Shown in pieces: positions 52,202 to 60,520 of a stretch of DNA of 64,000 nucleotides. Each line of letters opens with the position of its first letter. The first letter of the stretch is position 1. Both the position numbers and the translations under genes were made by a program. Origin of the DNA: Bacteroidota bacterium (GTDB lineage Bacteria; Bacteroidota; Bacteroidia; Bacteroidales; Prolixibacteraceae). Where the stretch lies: NCBI GenBank assembly GCA_024278975.1, contig JAJRSD010000039.1, positions 1 through 64,000 of the forward strand, in the 5' to 3' direction. Under the pieces are notes generated by a model, which was given only the letters and a program-made list of their open reading frames with translations, made no database searches and was not told where the DNA came from.

Positions 52202-52255
52202 AGTCATACCCTGATGGGAAATCAGAGCATGACTATGGGAAATCAGAGTATGATT
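52202..52255. terminator. hairpin with tandem 21-base repeat between convergent genes
   Basis: AGTCATACCCTGAT - GGGAA - ATCAGAGCATGACT pairs at 12 of 14 positions. The right part is duplicated in tandem: ATGGGAAATCAGAGCATGAC at 52214 and again, with two changes, at 52235. It lies between the stops of the regulator (+) and tryptophanase (-), so it probably ends transcription from one or both sides. Confidence 0.6.
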
Positions 52256-52263
52256 AATCAGAA

Positions 52264-53640
52264 TTATACTCTTTCCAATTTTACTGAGAAGTGCCGCATA
52301 ATTGGTGCTTCATCTAAAATTTTCAATCCTTTTGTAATTTCATTCCGCCGTTCAAAGATATTTTTTAATGCCACCGCAACTACATTCATGTGGTTGTTTG
52401 TGTAAGTACGGCGTGGAATTGCAAGTCGTAACATTTCTAAACGCGGATACCTATTCTCTTTAGTTTTTGGATCGCGGTCGGCAAGAAGTGTTCCTACTTC
52501 AACACCCCGAACTCCGGCTTCGAGATACAATTCAATTGCTAAAGTTTGTGCAATGTACTCTTCTTTCGGAACGTGTTTTAGAAATTTTGTTGCATCGATA
52601 AAAACTGCGTGACCACCAATTGGTTTCTGCACAGGAATTTTCCAGTTAATTAGTTTGTCGCCCAAATACTTAACCTGTTCAATCCGATTTCCAAGATAAT
52701 GACCATCGGTAACTTCGTGCAATCCAACAGCGAGAGCATTCATATCGCGCCCCGCCATTCCTCCATAAGTATTAAACCCTTCGAACATAATATTGAAAAC
52801 CGAAGCCTGGTTATATAAATCTTCGTTTCTCATTGCCATAAAACCACCAATATTTACGATACCATCTTTCTTGCTGCTCATTGTCATCGCATCGGAATAC
52901 GAGTACATTTCGGCAACAATTTGTTTAATGGTTTTTTCGCGATATCCCTCTTCGCGCTGTTGTATAAACCATGCATTTTCGGCAAAACGTGCCGAATCGA
53001 AAACCACTTTTATTCCATACTTTTTAGATAATTCGTATATCTCGCGCATGTTTTTCATCGACACAGGTTGCCCGCCCGAAGTGTTGCAAGTTAAGGTTAC
53101 AATCACCATCGGAATTTTCTTTGTGTCAACTGTCGAATAAACTTTTTCAAGTTTTTCCATATCAATATTACCCTTAAACGGGTGCATCGACTCGGTGTCG
53201 AATGCTTCGTCGATTGTACAATCAACGGCGCGGGCATTTCGAAATTCGATGTGTCCTTTTGTGGTATCGAAATGGCTGTTGCCCGGAATAACATCGCCAT
53301 CTTTTACAAGTACCGAAAAAAGTACATTTTCGGCTGCCCGCCCTTGATGAGTAGGTAAAAAATAGTCGAATCCAAAAATCTTGTTGATACTGTTTTTTAA
53401 ATTATAATACGATGATGAGCCGGCGTAACTTTCGTCTCCCGTCATAATTGCTGCCCACTGTCTGTCGCTCATTGCGCCGGTTCCGCTGTCGGTTAATAAA
53501 TCTATATAAACCTGCTCGCTTTTCAGGTTAAACAAATTGTATTTGGCGGTTTTTATCCACTCTTCGCGTTGCTCGCGGCTACTACGATAAATGGGTTCAA
53601 CCATTTTTATTTTATACGATTCTGCAAAAGGTAAATCCAT
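52264..53640 (-). CDS. tnaA: tryptophanase (beta-eliminating lyase)
   Basis: 458 residues. PLP enzyme cleaving tryptophan to indole, pyruvate and ammonia. LPFAESYKIKMVEPI at the start, YIDLLTDSGTGAMSDRQWAA, PTHQGRAAENVLFSV, VTLTCNTSGGQPVSM, VVFDSARFAENAWF and MSSKKDGIVNIGGF with the PLP Lys. The sequence reads more like Bacteroides-type tryptophanase than E. coli TnaA or tyrosine phenol-lyase; substrate choice between Trp and Tyr cannot be settled from motifs alone. No tnaC leader peptide or tnaB permease was seen. Isolated gene on the minus strand. Confidence 0.88.
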   Translation of the reverse strand: MDLPFAESYKIKMVEPIYRSSREQREEWIKTAKYNLFNLKSEQVYIDLLTDSGTGAMSDRQWAAIMTGDESYAGSSSYYNLKNSINKIFGFDYFLPTHQGRAAENVLFSVLVKDGDVIPGNSHFDTTKGHIEFRNARAVDCTIDEAFDTESMHPFKGNIDMEKLEKVYSTVDTKKIPMVIVTLTCNTSGGQPVSMKNMREIYELSKKYGIKVVFDSARFAENAWFIQQREEGYREKTIKQIVAEMYSYSDAMTMSSKKDGIVNIGGFMAMRNEDLYNQASVFNIMFEGFNTYGGMAGRDMNALAVGLHEVTDGHYLGNRIEQVKYLGDKLINWKIPVQKPIGGHAVFIDATKFLKHVPKEEYIAQTLAIELYLEAGVRGVEVGTLLADRDPKTKENRYPRLEMLRLAIPRRTYTNNHMNVVAVALKNIFERRNEITKGLKILDEAPIMRHFSVKLERV

Positions 53641-53871
53641 GATAAATATTTTTTCAGATAATTTTGAAAAATTAATATGAGGTAAAATAAAATAAATGAT
53701 TGCCGGATATTTGAAAAAAATAGTCGGCTAAAAAATATTAATATGCAAAAGCATCACGGTTCTTGATGTTTACAAATTTGTTATGGAAAGAAATAATTAT
53801 TTCGCAGGATAAAATCATTTCAGTTATTTTTCTACAAAAATATTAAGTTTTTAGAGAGAATAAAATGACTT

Positions 53872-54249
53872 TTATTCGGTTAATTCAGCAACTGATTTTT
53901 GCAAAAAATCGCGGGTGTAATAATCCCGGTCAACAATTTTCCCATTCCATACCACAATATCGAGGTCGATACAACGAGGTCCTGATTTTGAAGATGTTCG
54001 GTCGCGCCCCATTTGGTCTTCAATATTTTTTAGCATTTGGGTTAAGTCTGTACGATTCAATTTGGTATTAATTTTCACCGCTCCATTTGTAAAATCGGGC
54101 TGATCTATTATTCCAATTGGTTTTGTAATACGAAATGCAGAAACCTTCAGAACATCAACTTTCATTTTTAGTATTTCAAGCATTTTTGGGATGTTTGTTT
54201 CTGCTTCAATATTGGAACCTATACCGATAATACAGATATTTTTGGTCAT
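53872..54249 (-). CDS. folK: hydroxymethyldihydropterin pyrophosphokinase
   Basis: 125 residues, slightly short for FolK (usual 135-160). CIIGIGSNIEAETNIPKMLE near the start, VSAFRITKPIGIIDQPDFTN, and GPRCIDLDIVVWNGKIVD with the metal-binding DLD. Adds pyrophosphate to the pterin alcohol before dihydropteroate synthesis. Third gene of the SDR-folB-folK folate unit, 18 bases from folB. Confidence 0.88.
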   Translation of the reverse strand: MTKNICIIGIGSNIEAETNIPKMLEILKMKVDVLKVSAFRITKPIGIIDQPDFTNGAVKINTKLNRTDLTQMLKNIEDQMGRDRTSSKSGPRCIDLDIVVWNGKIVDRDYYTRDFLQKSVAELTE

Positions 54250-54267
54250 AGTATGACTTACTTACAA

Positions 54268-54624
54268 TTATTTTCTTGATTCTTCCATTTCAACAGAAAC
54301 CGATTTTGCAAAACGAAGTGCATGTGGTTTATCAACTTCCACTTTTGCCCGCGTTACTTTTGGGTCTTGCATTACTAAATCGAGGATATTTTTTGTAAGA
54401 ACCTCCAGCAGTTTAAACTGCCCGTCCTGAACAAGTGTAATCACTTTTTTAGTAATAGTTTTATAATCCAGAATATCGTGAGGTTCATCGGCTTCCATCG
54501 CTGTTGCTGGAATATCCGTTTCAATTTCGATATTGATAATTACATCTTGCTTGTTAACAAGTTCGTCGGGATTAAACCCGATGTATGTTCTGATTAAAAG
54601 ATTCTTTACGCGTATTTTTGTCAT
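54268..54624 (-). CDS. folB: dihydroneopterin aldolase
   Basis: 118 residues, full length for FolB. VKNLLIRTYIGFNPDELVNK, DYKTITKKVITLVQDGQFKL with the active Lys/Glu region, and VEVDKPHALRFAKSVSVEME with KPxALR. Converts dihydroneopterin to 6-hydroxymethyl-dihydropterin. 18 bases after the SDR gene stop, 18 before folK. Confidence 0.92.
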   Translation of the reverse strand: MTKIRVKNLLIRTYIGFNPDELVNKQDVIINIEIETDIPATAMEADEPHDILDYKTITKKVITLVQDGQFKLLEVLTKNILDLVMQDPKVTRAKVEVDKPHALRFAKSVSVEMEESRK

Positions 54625-54641
54625 AATAAATAATTTACGAT

Positions 54642-55409
54642 TTAAATAATTCTTAACTCCTCTTCGCCATCTGGAGGAAGGTTAGAAGGGACTCCCAAAT
54701 TTTCGCCACCATCGGAAAATAGTAACTGACCGGTTAAATGATTATTTTCTAAAATATAGTTGATACTTTTTAAAATAGGTTCAACTCCTCCAGGTTTTTT
54801 CATCGGGATATTTTGTGCCAATTTGTCGAGATAATTTTCGTCTTTATCAACAGGAGGCAGTGTTACTCCCGGAGCAATTGCGTTTACACGAATTGCAGGA
54901 GCAAACTCCAGTGCAGCCATTTTAGTAAGTTCCCAAAGTACTTTTTTCGAAAGTGAATATGCAGCAAAATCAGATCTGTTTGAGGCAATTCGGGTGTCAG
55001 CAAAATTGATGATATTTCCTTTTTTGCAATGGTTTGCAAAATCGCGCATCAAAATAAACGGGGCTTTTAAATTCGTATTCATCTGGTTATCAAAAAGGTC
55101 AACAGAAGTTTCTTTTAAATAACCCGGATTAAAAACCGAGGCATTATTTATCAGAAGTTGAAACAGACCATATTCAGAAATGATTTTGGGAATTAGTTCA
55201 ATTACTTCCTTTTCGTTTGAAAGGTTTGCTTTTACGGTACTGAAATTCTGGGTTGGGAATTTCATGCTCAAAGTTTCTGCCAGTTGTTCAGCAGGTTTTT
55301 CAGACGAATTATAATGAATAATAATACTCCAACCTTTTTCTGAAAGAAACTCTGCAACTGCTTTCCCAATTCGTTTTGATGCGCCGGTTATTAATGCTAT
55401 TTTCTTCAT
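54642..55409 (-). CDS. SDR-family pteridine reductase-like (FolM-like)
   Basis: 255 residues. Rossmann short-chain dehydrogenase: TGASKRIGKAVAEF at 7-20, LINNASVF (about 92), YSLSKK with catalytic Tyr and Lys (about 154-159), and IRVNAIAPGVTLPP. TGASKRIG and the folate operon suggest a pteridine reductase or dihydromonapterin reductase (FolM), making tetrahydro-pterins with NADPH. The last about 15 residues (VPSNLPPDGEEELRII) are encoded by one copy of the GC-rich palindromic repeat (54651-54693), so the natural C-terminus has been replaced or extended. Confidence 0.82.
   Translation of the reverse strand: MKKIALITGASKRIGKAVAEFLSEKGWSIIIHYNSSEKPAEQLAETLSMKFPTQNFSTVKANLSNEKEVIELIPKIISEYGLFQLLINNASVFNPGYLKETSVDLFDNQMNTNLKAPFILMRDFANHCKKGNIINFADTRIASNRSDFAAYSLSKKVLWELTKMAALEFAPAIRVNAIAPGVTLPPVDKDENYLDKLAQNIPMKKPGGVEPILKSINYILENNHLTGQLLFSDGGENLGVPSNLPPDGEEELRII
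54651..54693 (-). repeat. AGCCCC-family repeat inside the SDR gene end
   Basis: On the minus strand the copy reads AGTCCCTTCTAACCTTCCTC then CAGATGGCGAAGAGGAGTTAAG, close to the copy at 40691-40727 (AGCCCCGCCTAACCTTCCGC, then CAGCTGGCGGAAAGGAACAAG). It lies fully in the reading frame of the SDR gene and ends just before the stop at 54642. Its hairpin (CTTCCTCCAGATGGCGAAG) is weaker than in the intergenic copies. Confidence 0.65.
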
Positions 55410-55644
55410 TTTGAAAAGTTAGCAATATTTATAACTCAAACCAAATTCCCTAAAAATTATTTGGATTGAATATATACAAATAAAATAGTATCGGTTTTGA
55501 AAATTTAAAAGTGATTGGTTTAGTCATTTATTTTTACTCCTCTTATAAACAGAAATATGTAGAGCTATCAATAATATAGATAAGCAGCCGTATTTCAGCA
55601 CCTTGAATTTAATCTCATTTCTGAAAATCTACCGCTCCATTGCA

Positions 55645-56850
55645 TTATATCTTGCTTAATAAAAATTTTCTGATATGAATATGTTCGACACCTTTGTAGT
55701 TCGACTGTGCAAATTCATCCATAGAAACTACTATTTTTCTATGATTGTCAGTAATTTTTAATAAGTTCCCAAATTCTCTTTCATGAACCTTATCATCTGC
55801 AATAACATAAGCCACCTGTATATAAATTATTTTATCTCTTTTAACAGCTACAAAATCAATCTCCTTATTATCAAATTTACCTACAAAAACATCAAATCCT
55901 TCTGTTAATAGCTTATTGAAAACAACGTTTTCCAAGACTTTATTAATATCTTTCATCGTAAAATTACGTAGCGAATTCCTGAGTCCCAAGTCGGTGAAAT
56001 AAAATTTATCGTTAATTTCAAATATTTTACGTCCTTTAATATCAAAACGTTTAACCTTTTTTATAAAGAAAGCATCTTCAAGAAATTGCAAATATTCGAG
56101 AACCAATTTTGTTGAGATGTTGATACTTTGCGACTTTAAAAAATCACTAATTCTTTTTGCCGAAAGTAAACTCCCCACATTATCAGCCAAAAAATAGACT
56201 AAATTTTCTAAGAAAGCGATATTTCTGATATTATGACGTGCTACAACATCTCGCAGAATTATTGTATTATAAATGCTTTTCAAATATTCGAAAACTGTAT
56301 TTTCTTCTAATTCTAAATGATGCAAATAAGGTAAGCCCCCAAATTTTATAAATTTCATAAAAGTTTCAGAGCTATCGTCTAAAATATGAAATTGTAAAAA
56401 CTCACTGTATGATAAACCGTGAATATTGAATTGTATATATCTGCCACTCAGGTATGTTGCAATGTCACTCGAAAGCATTTTCGCATTACTCCCAGTACAA
56501 TAAATATCAAAATTTCCCTCTGCCAATAAACTTCGTAAAGCAATTTCAAAATTTTCAATATCCTGAATTTCGTCGATAAATAGAAAATTAAGTTTCCCTT
56601 TTACCGAGTTTGCTTTTACATATTCTATTAAATCTATTGCAGTTTTAATGTACGAGAACTCAACAAGCTCCTTGTTAATAAATAATATTTTAGAATCAAT
56701 ATTATCTTTATTAATGTAATCTATTAATTGATACAACATGTAACTTTTCCCAACTCGCCGCTGTCCTACCAACACTTTTATAATTTCTTTATTTATGAAT
56801 GGTTTAATACTGTTGATGTAATCAATTCTGTTAAAATATTGCTTCCCCAT
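55645..56850 (-). CDS. AAA+ ATPase with DUF4143 domain
   Basis: 401 residues. Walker A GQRRVGKSYMLYQ (about 28-40), Walker B LNFLFIDEIQDIENFE (about 92), sensor region IYCTGSNAKMLSSDI, then a winged-helix (LLSAKRISDFLKSQSINIST) and C-terminal DUF4143 nuclease-like domain (FDNKEIDFVAVKRDKIIYIQ with a D-x-VAVK core). A large family of bacterial ATPases of unknown role, often lone genes. No toxin or defence partner is beside it. Flanked by AT-rich gaps (55410-55644 and 56851-57047) with nothing else visible. Confidence 0.85.
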   Translation of the reverse strand: MGKQYFNRIDYINSIKPFINKEIIKVLVGQRRVGKSYMLYQLIDYINKDNIDSKILFINKELVEFSYIKTAIDLIEYVKANSVKGKLNFLFIDEIQDIENFEIALRSLLAEGNFDIYCTGSNAKMLSSDIATYLSGRYIQFNIHGLSYSEFLQFHILDDSSETFMKFIKFGGLPYLHHLELEENTVFEYLKSIYNTIILRDVVARHNIRNIAFLENLVYFLADNVGSLLSAKRISDFLKSQSINISTKLVLEYLQFLEDAFFIKKVKRFDIKGRKIFEINDKFYFTDLGLRNSLRNFTMKDINKVLENVVFNKLLTEGFDVFVGKFDNKEIDFVAVKRDKIIYIQVAYVIADDKVHEREFGNLLKITDNHRKIVVSMDEFAQSNYKGVEHIHIRKFLLSKI

Positions 56851-57001
56851 ATTAAAAGTATAAATAAAACTTTATACAAAAATATAGAATATATTTCACA
56901 TAAGTAAATCTTTTAACTATTACCTACAAAGTATTACTTATAAGTAAAAGTAAATACATGGTAATTGAAAGGTTCTTTTACTGATAATAAAGACCATAAA
57001 A

Positions 57002-57023
57002 AAAGCCCGGTTTCCCGAGCTTT
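57002..57023 (-). terminator. Rho-independent terminator after ribE
   Basis: Minus strand: AAAGCTCGG - GAAA - CCGGGCTTT (one mismatch) followed by a run of T. It lies 25 bases beyond the ribE stop. Confidence 0.8.
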
Positions 57024-57047
57024 ATACTATTTGAAGATAATTATTTT

Positions 57048-57656
57048 TTAACTATACGAATTCAGTTTGCTCAAATATTTTCCAATAATATCGAATTCAA
57101 GATTGATAACTGTACCTACTTTAAAAGTATGAAAATTGGTAACCTCCTGAGTAAACGGAATAATTGCAACCTGGAACGAATTGTCTTGCGAGTTCACAAC
57201 AGTTAAGCTCACACCGTTTACTGTAACCGAACCTTTTTCAACGGTCATATAACCTTTGCGGGCAGCCTCCACATCAAACTCATATTCGAAAGTGTAGTAC
57301 CAGCTTCCGTCGGCTTCTTCTACTTTTATGCAGATTGCTGTCTGGTCAACATGCCCTTGTACGATGTGCCCGTCTAAACGCCCGTTCATCATCATACTTC
57401 GTTCGAGATTTACTTTCGAACCAACTTCTAAAAGTCCTAAATTCGACTTTAAAAGTGTCTCTTTTATCGCTGTAACTTTATAAGTTTTTGCAGTTTTATC
57501 GACTTCAACCACAGTTAAACAAACACCGTTATGCGAAAGACTCTGGTCTATTTTTAACTCATCGGCAAACGAACATGTTAATGTAAAATGTACATTCTCC
57601 TGCTCTTTTTCTACGGAAACAACTGTTCCAAATCCTTCTACTATTCCTGAAAACAT
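57048..57656 (-). CDS. ribE: riboflavin synthase alpha subunit
   Basis: 202 residues from the ATG at 57656 (MFSGIVEGFGTV), the universal start of this family; a start at 57680 adds eight residues encoded by the adjacent repeat. Two lumazine-binding barrels: SLSHNGVCLTVVEVDKTAKT with MNGRLDGHIVQGHVDQTAIC in the first half and KGSVTVNGVSLTVVN in the second. Converts two lumazine molecules to riboflavin. Complete, and ends in a terminator. Confidence 0.94.
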   Translation of the reverse strand: MFSGIVEGFGTVVSVEKEQENVHFTLTCSFADELKIDQSLSHNGVCLTVVEVDKTAKTYKVTAIKETLLKSNLGLLEVGSKVNLERSMMMNGRLDGHIVQGHVDQTAICIKVEEADGSWYYTFEYEFDVEAARKGYMTVEKGSVTVNGVSLTVVNSQDNSFQVAIIPFTQEVTNFHTFKVGTVINLEFDIIGKYLSKLNSYS

Positions 57657-57661
57657 ATTTA

Positions 57662-57787
57662 AGCCCCCTATATCCCCCAAAGGGGGAATTTAAGAATTGT
57701 TAATACTATTTATTCTATGATTTTACTTTTTTCAAATTTTCCAGTTTTCTGACTCCTTCCCCTTTGGGGAAGACCGAGATGGAGCCT
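57662..57787. repeat. opposed pair of AGCCCC repeats between cysS and ribE
   Basis: Left copy 57662-57695: AGCCCCCTATATCCCCCAAA then GGGGGAATTTAAGAA. Right copy 57745-57787 on the minus strand: AGGCTCCATCTCGGTCTTCC then CCAAAGGGGAAGGAGTCAG. The two face each other over about 50 AT-rich bases, 126 bases in total, the same layout and nearly the same length as the pair at 40606-40727. The composite fills the gap from the cysS stop (57788) to the ribE start. Confidence 0.75.
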
Positions 57788-59263
57788 CTATTTTATAGCC
57801 CAATCAGCCCCATCTTTAGTATCTTTTATTTCGATACCAATTTCGTTAAGTTCGTCTCTTATTTTATCGGCAGTGCCCCAATCTTTATTTGCTTTTGCTT
57901 CGTTACGCAGAGTTAAAAGCAGTTCAATCGATTTTCCGAGAACTGCATTGTCGCCTGAACCTGAAGTTTGTTCCTCTTTAAATCCTAAAACATCGAAAAC
58001 CATACTGTTGTAAAACGACTTTAATTCAGCTAAATCTTCTGCTGATATTTTCTCGTTTCCGGCTTTTATTGAGTTGATTGTTTTTACCCCGTCAAACAAG
58101 TGGGCAATTGCAATTGGGCTGTTTATATCGTCGTTCAGTGCTGAAAAACATTTCTCTTTTAGAGATGAAATATCGACTGTCGATTTTTCGGAAGCCGTCA
58201 AATTACTCAACGTTTTTACTGCTGTCATTAAACGCTCAAGCCCTTTTTCTGATGCCTGCAGAGCCTCGTTGGAAAAGTCGATTGTACTGCGATAATGTGC
58301 TTGCAGAATAAAAAAACGAATGGTCATTGGCGAGTAGGCCTGTGTCAGTATTTTATGACTACCCGTAAATAGTTCATCTAACGTAATAAAATTCCCCAGC
58401 GAGCGCGCCATTTTCTGGCCATTAATTGTAATCATATTATTGTGCATCCAATAACGCACTGCTTCTTCTCCCTGACTTGCAGTTGACTGAGCAATTTCAC
58501 ATTCGTGATGTGGAAAAGTTAAATCCATTCCTCCTCCATGAATATCGAATTTTTCGCCGAGATATTTTGTGCTCATTACAGAACACTCGAGATGCCAGCC
58601 CGGAAATCCATCGCTCCATTTCGATGGCCAGCGCATAATATGTTCGGGTGTTGCTTTTTTCCACAAGGCAAAATCGAATGAATTTTTCTTTTCACTCTGT
58701 CCTTCTAATTCGCGGGTGTTTGTTCTTATATCATCAAGGTTTCTTCCCGATAATTTCCCGTAATTATATTTTTGATTGTATTTTTCAACATCAAAATATA
58801 CCGAGCCGTTAACTTCGTATCCAAAGCCATTTTTCAAAATCGCCTCAATCATTTGCTGTTGTTCGATAATATGCCCCGAAGCACGTGGCTCGATACTTGG
58901 CGGAAGTACATTCAACATCTCCATGTTTTTATGAAATGTGTTCATATATTTCTGCACAACTTCCATTGGTTCAATTTGTTCGAGACGAGCTTTTTTTGCT
59001 ATTTTATCTTCGCCGGTTTCCTCTGCCTCATTTTCGAGATGCCCAACATCGGTAATGTTACGAACATAACGTACTTTATTTCCGAGAAAAGTAAGATAAC
59101 GGAAAAGCAGATCGAAGGTAATGTTTGGCCGGGCATGACCCAAATGAGAGTTGCTGTAAACTGTTGGTCCGCAAACATACAACCCAACCTTGCCTTCAAC
59201 AAGCGGTTTAAAAACTTCCTTTTTCCGGGTTAGGGTATTGTAAATAACAATTGAATTTTCCAT
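57788..59263 (-). CDS. cysS: cysteinyl-tRNA synthetase
   Basis: 491 residues from the ATG at 59263 ([17 protein letters not shown]); the ATG at 59278 would add five residues. Class I synthetase: [20 protein letters not shown] with the zinc Cys and HIGH-like [21 protein letters not shown] and [14 protein letters not shown] with further zinc ligands, and KMARSLGN for KMSKS. Charges tRNA-Cys. It precedes ribE with the repeat pair between them. Confidence 0.96.
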   Translation of the reverse strand: MENSIVIYNTLTRKKEVFKPLVEGKVGLYVCGPTVYSNSHLGHARPNITFDLLFRYLTFLGNKVRYVRNITDVGHLENEAEETGEDKIAKKARLEQIEPMEVVQKYMNTFHKNMEMLNVLPPSIEPRASGHIIEQQQMIEAILKNGFGYEVNGSVYFDVEKYNQKYNYGKLSGRNLDDIRTNTRELEGQSEKKNSFDFALWKKATPEHIMRWPSKWSDGFPGWHLECSVMSTKYLGEKFDIHGGGMDLTFPHHECEIAQSTASQGEEAVRYWMHNNMITINGQKMARSLGNFITLDELFTGSHKILTQAYSPMTIRFFILQAHYRSTIDFSNEALQASEKGLERLMTAVKTLSNLTASEKSTVDISSLKEKCFSALNDDINSPIAIAHLFDGVKTINSIKAGNEKISAEDLAELKSFYNSMVFDVLGFKEEQTSGSGDNAVLGKSIELLLTLRNEAKANKDWGTADKIRDELNEIGIEIKDTKDGADWAIK

Positions 59264-59335
59264 AATATTCAATATCAAAATAATTGGGTAAAGATATAGT
59301 TTTTTGGGATGAATTTATCTACTTGAAAAAAGCTG

Positions 59336-59995
59336 CTATTCAATAATATTATTTTCTGTTGCTATTTCCTCTTCAGTTATTTTTTCTTCGGGCTTATTAA
59401 AATACCTACGATAAAAGAGTAAAATTGAGAATATTCCTACGGTAATTGCCGAGTCGGCTACATTAAATACGGGTCGGAAAAATATAAATGGGTTGCCACC
59501 AAAATACGGAATCCAATCGGGATATCTTCCTTCAATTAAAGGGAAATAGAACATATCAACCACTTTCCCATGTAATAATCCTGCATATCCGCCGCCTTCG
59601 GGAAACAAAGTTGCTACCTGACCAAAACTATGATTAAATATTAATCCGTAAAACAGACTGTCGAGAATATTACCAATTGCACCGGCAAAAATTAATGCAA
59701 TACTAACTATAAACCCAAAAGGAATCTCTTTTTGTTTGGCAAGCTTAAACAGATACCAGCCAATTGCAACTACAGCAAAAATACGAAATACACTTAAAAA
59801 TATTTTTCCATATTCGCCGGCAAATTCAAATCCAAACGCCATTCCGTTATTTTCAACAAAATGGATAATAAACCAGTTTTTAAAAACGACGATTTCGTCG
59901 CCAAGAGACATTGACGTTTTAATCCAGATTTTAAGTGCCTGATCGACAATTAGAATCAGGAAAATTATTATTAGCGATTTTGTACTTCGCGACAT
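59336..59995 (-). CDS. lspA: lipoprotein signal peptidase
   Basis: 219 residues, longer than the usual 160-170. Four membrane segments; catalytic aspartates in AIGNILDSLFYGLIFN and VFNVADSAITVGIFS. The additional length comes from a loop after the first Asp (PEGGGYAGLLHGKVVDMFYF, then RYPDWIPYFGGNPFIFF) typical of Bacteroidota, and a Glu-rich tail (EEKITEEEIATENN). Cleaves the signal peptide of prolipoproteins, matching the many lipoproteins in the window. The ATG is 12 bases after the U-run of a strong terminator (60008-60053). Confidence 0.92.
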   Translation of the reverse strand: MSRSTKSLIIIFLILIVDQALKIWIKTSMSLGDEIVVFKNWFIIHFVENNGMAFGFEFAGEYGKIFLSVFRIFAVVAIGWYLFKLAKQKEIPFGFIVSIALIFAGAIGNILDSLFYGLIFNHSFGQVATLFPEGGGYAGLLHGKVVDMFYFPLIEGRYPDWIPYFGGNPFIFFRPVFNVADSAITVGIFSILLFYRRYFNKPEEKITEEEIATENNIIE

Positions 59996-60007
59996 AAAAA
60001 TATGGTT

Positions 60008-60053
60008 AAAAAAAAGCTCCCGGAATATTCAATTACTGAATACTCCGCAGAGC
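60008..60053 (-). terminator. terminator between dksA-like gene and lspA
   Basis: On the minus strand AGCTCTGCGGAGTATTCAGT then AATTGAATATTCCGGGAGCT forms a long stem (two small bulges), followed by eight T at 60015-60008. It ends the ileS-dksA transcript, or acts as an attenuator for lspA whose ATG is only 12 bases further on. Confidence 0.8.
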
Positions 60054-60072
60054 TAATTAAATATTATTTAAT

Positions 60073-60450
60073 CTATTTTTGATTTTTCTTCGAAGCGATG
60101 CACAATGTGGCATGTGGCACGGCACGCAGTCTCTCTTTCGAAATTAGCCCTCCTGTATCGCGGCAAATTCCATAAGTTTTATTTTCGATACGAACCAAAG
60201 CAGCTTGCAAATGTTGGATAAACTTCAGTTGTCGCTGTGCCAGTTTACCTGCTTCCTCTTTCGAAAGTGTGGCAGCTCCTTCTTCCAAAACTTTAAATGT
60301 TGGCGATGTGTCAGAAATATCGTTACCATCGCTTTGAGTAATCGAATTCCGATACATTTCGTAATCTTCCTGTGCAACCTTAAGTTTCTTATGAACTATC
60401 TCTTTAAATTCATTTAACTCCTCGTCAGAATATCTATTTTTGTTTCCCAT
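60073..60450 (-). CDS. DksA/TraR-family protein
   Basis: 125 residues. A coiled-coil N-terminal half (about 10-85) and the TraR/DksA zinc-finger region YGICRDTGGLISKERLRAVP followed by HATLC. Of the four usual zinc cysteines only two remain (CRDTG for CxxCG, and HATLCIAS at the second pair). The same loss is common in Bacteroidota members, so it may work without zinc. Expected to bind the RNA polymerase secondary channel and affect initiation, perhaps with ppGpp. 70 bases after ileS. Confidence 0.85.
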   Translation of the reverse strand: MGNKNRYSDEELNEFKEIVHKKLKVAQEDYEMYRNSITQSDGNDISDTSPTFKVLEEGAATLSKEEAGKLAQRQLKFIQHLQAALVRIENKTYGICRDTGGLISKERLRAVPHATLCIASKKNQK

Positions 60451-60520
60451 AATAAAAGGGTTTTATTGAAGTTTTTTAAAGTCTATCTGAAAATCCTCAT
60501 TAGCTTTAGCAAACCTCATG

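Noticed and set aside
55645-56850. Defence-system ATPase
   Set aside because: DUF4143 ATPases are widespread lone genes and no nuclease, toxin or other defence gene is next to it.
57657-57680. Eight-residue N-terminal extension of ribE
   Set aside because: It is coded by the flanking palindromic repeat; the family starts with MFSGIVE at 57656.
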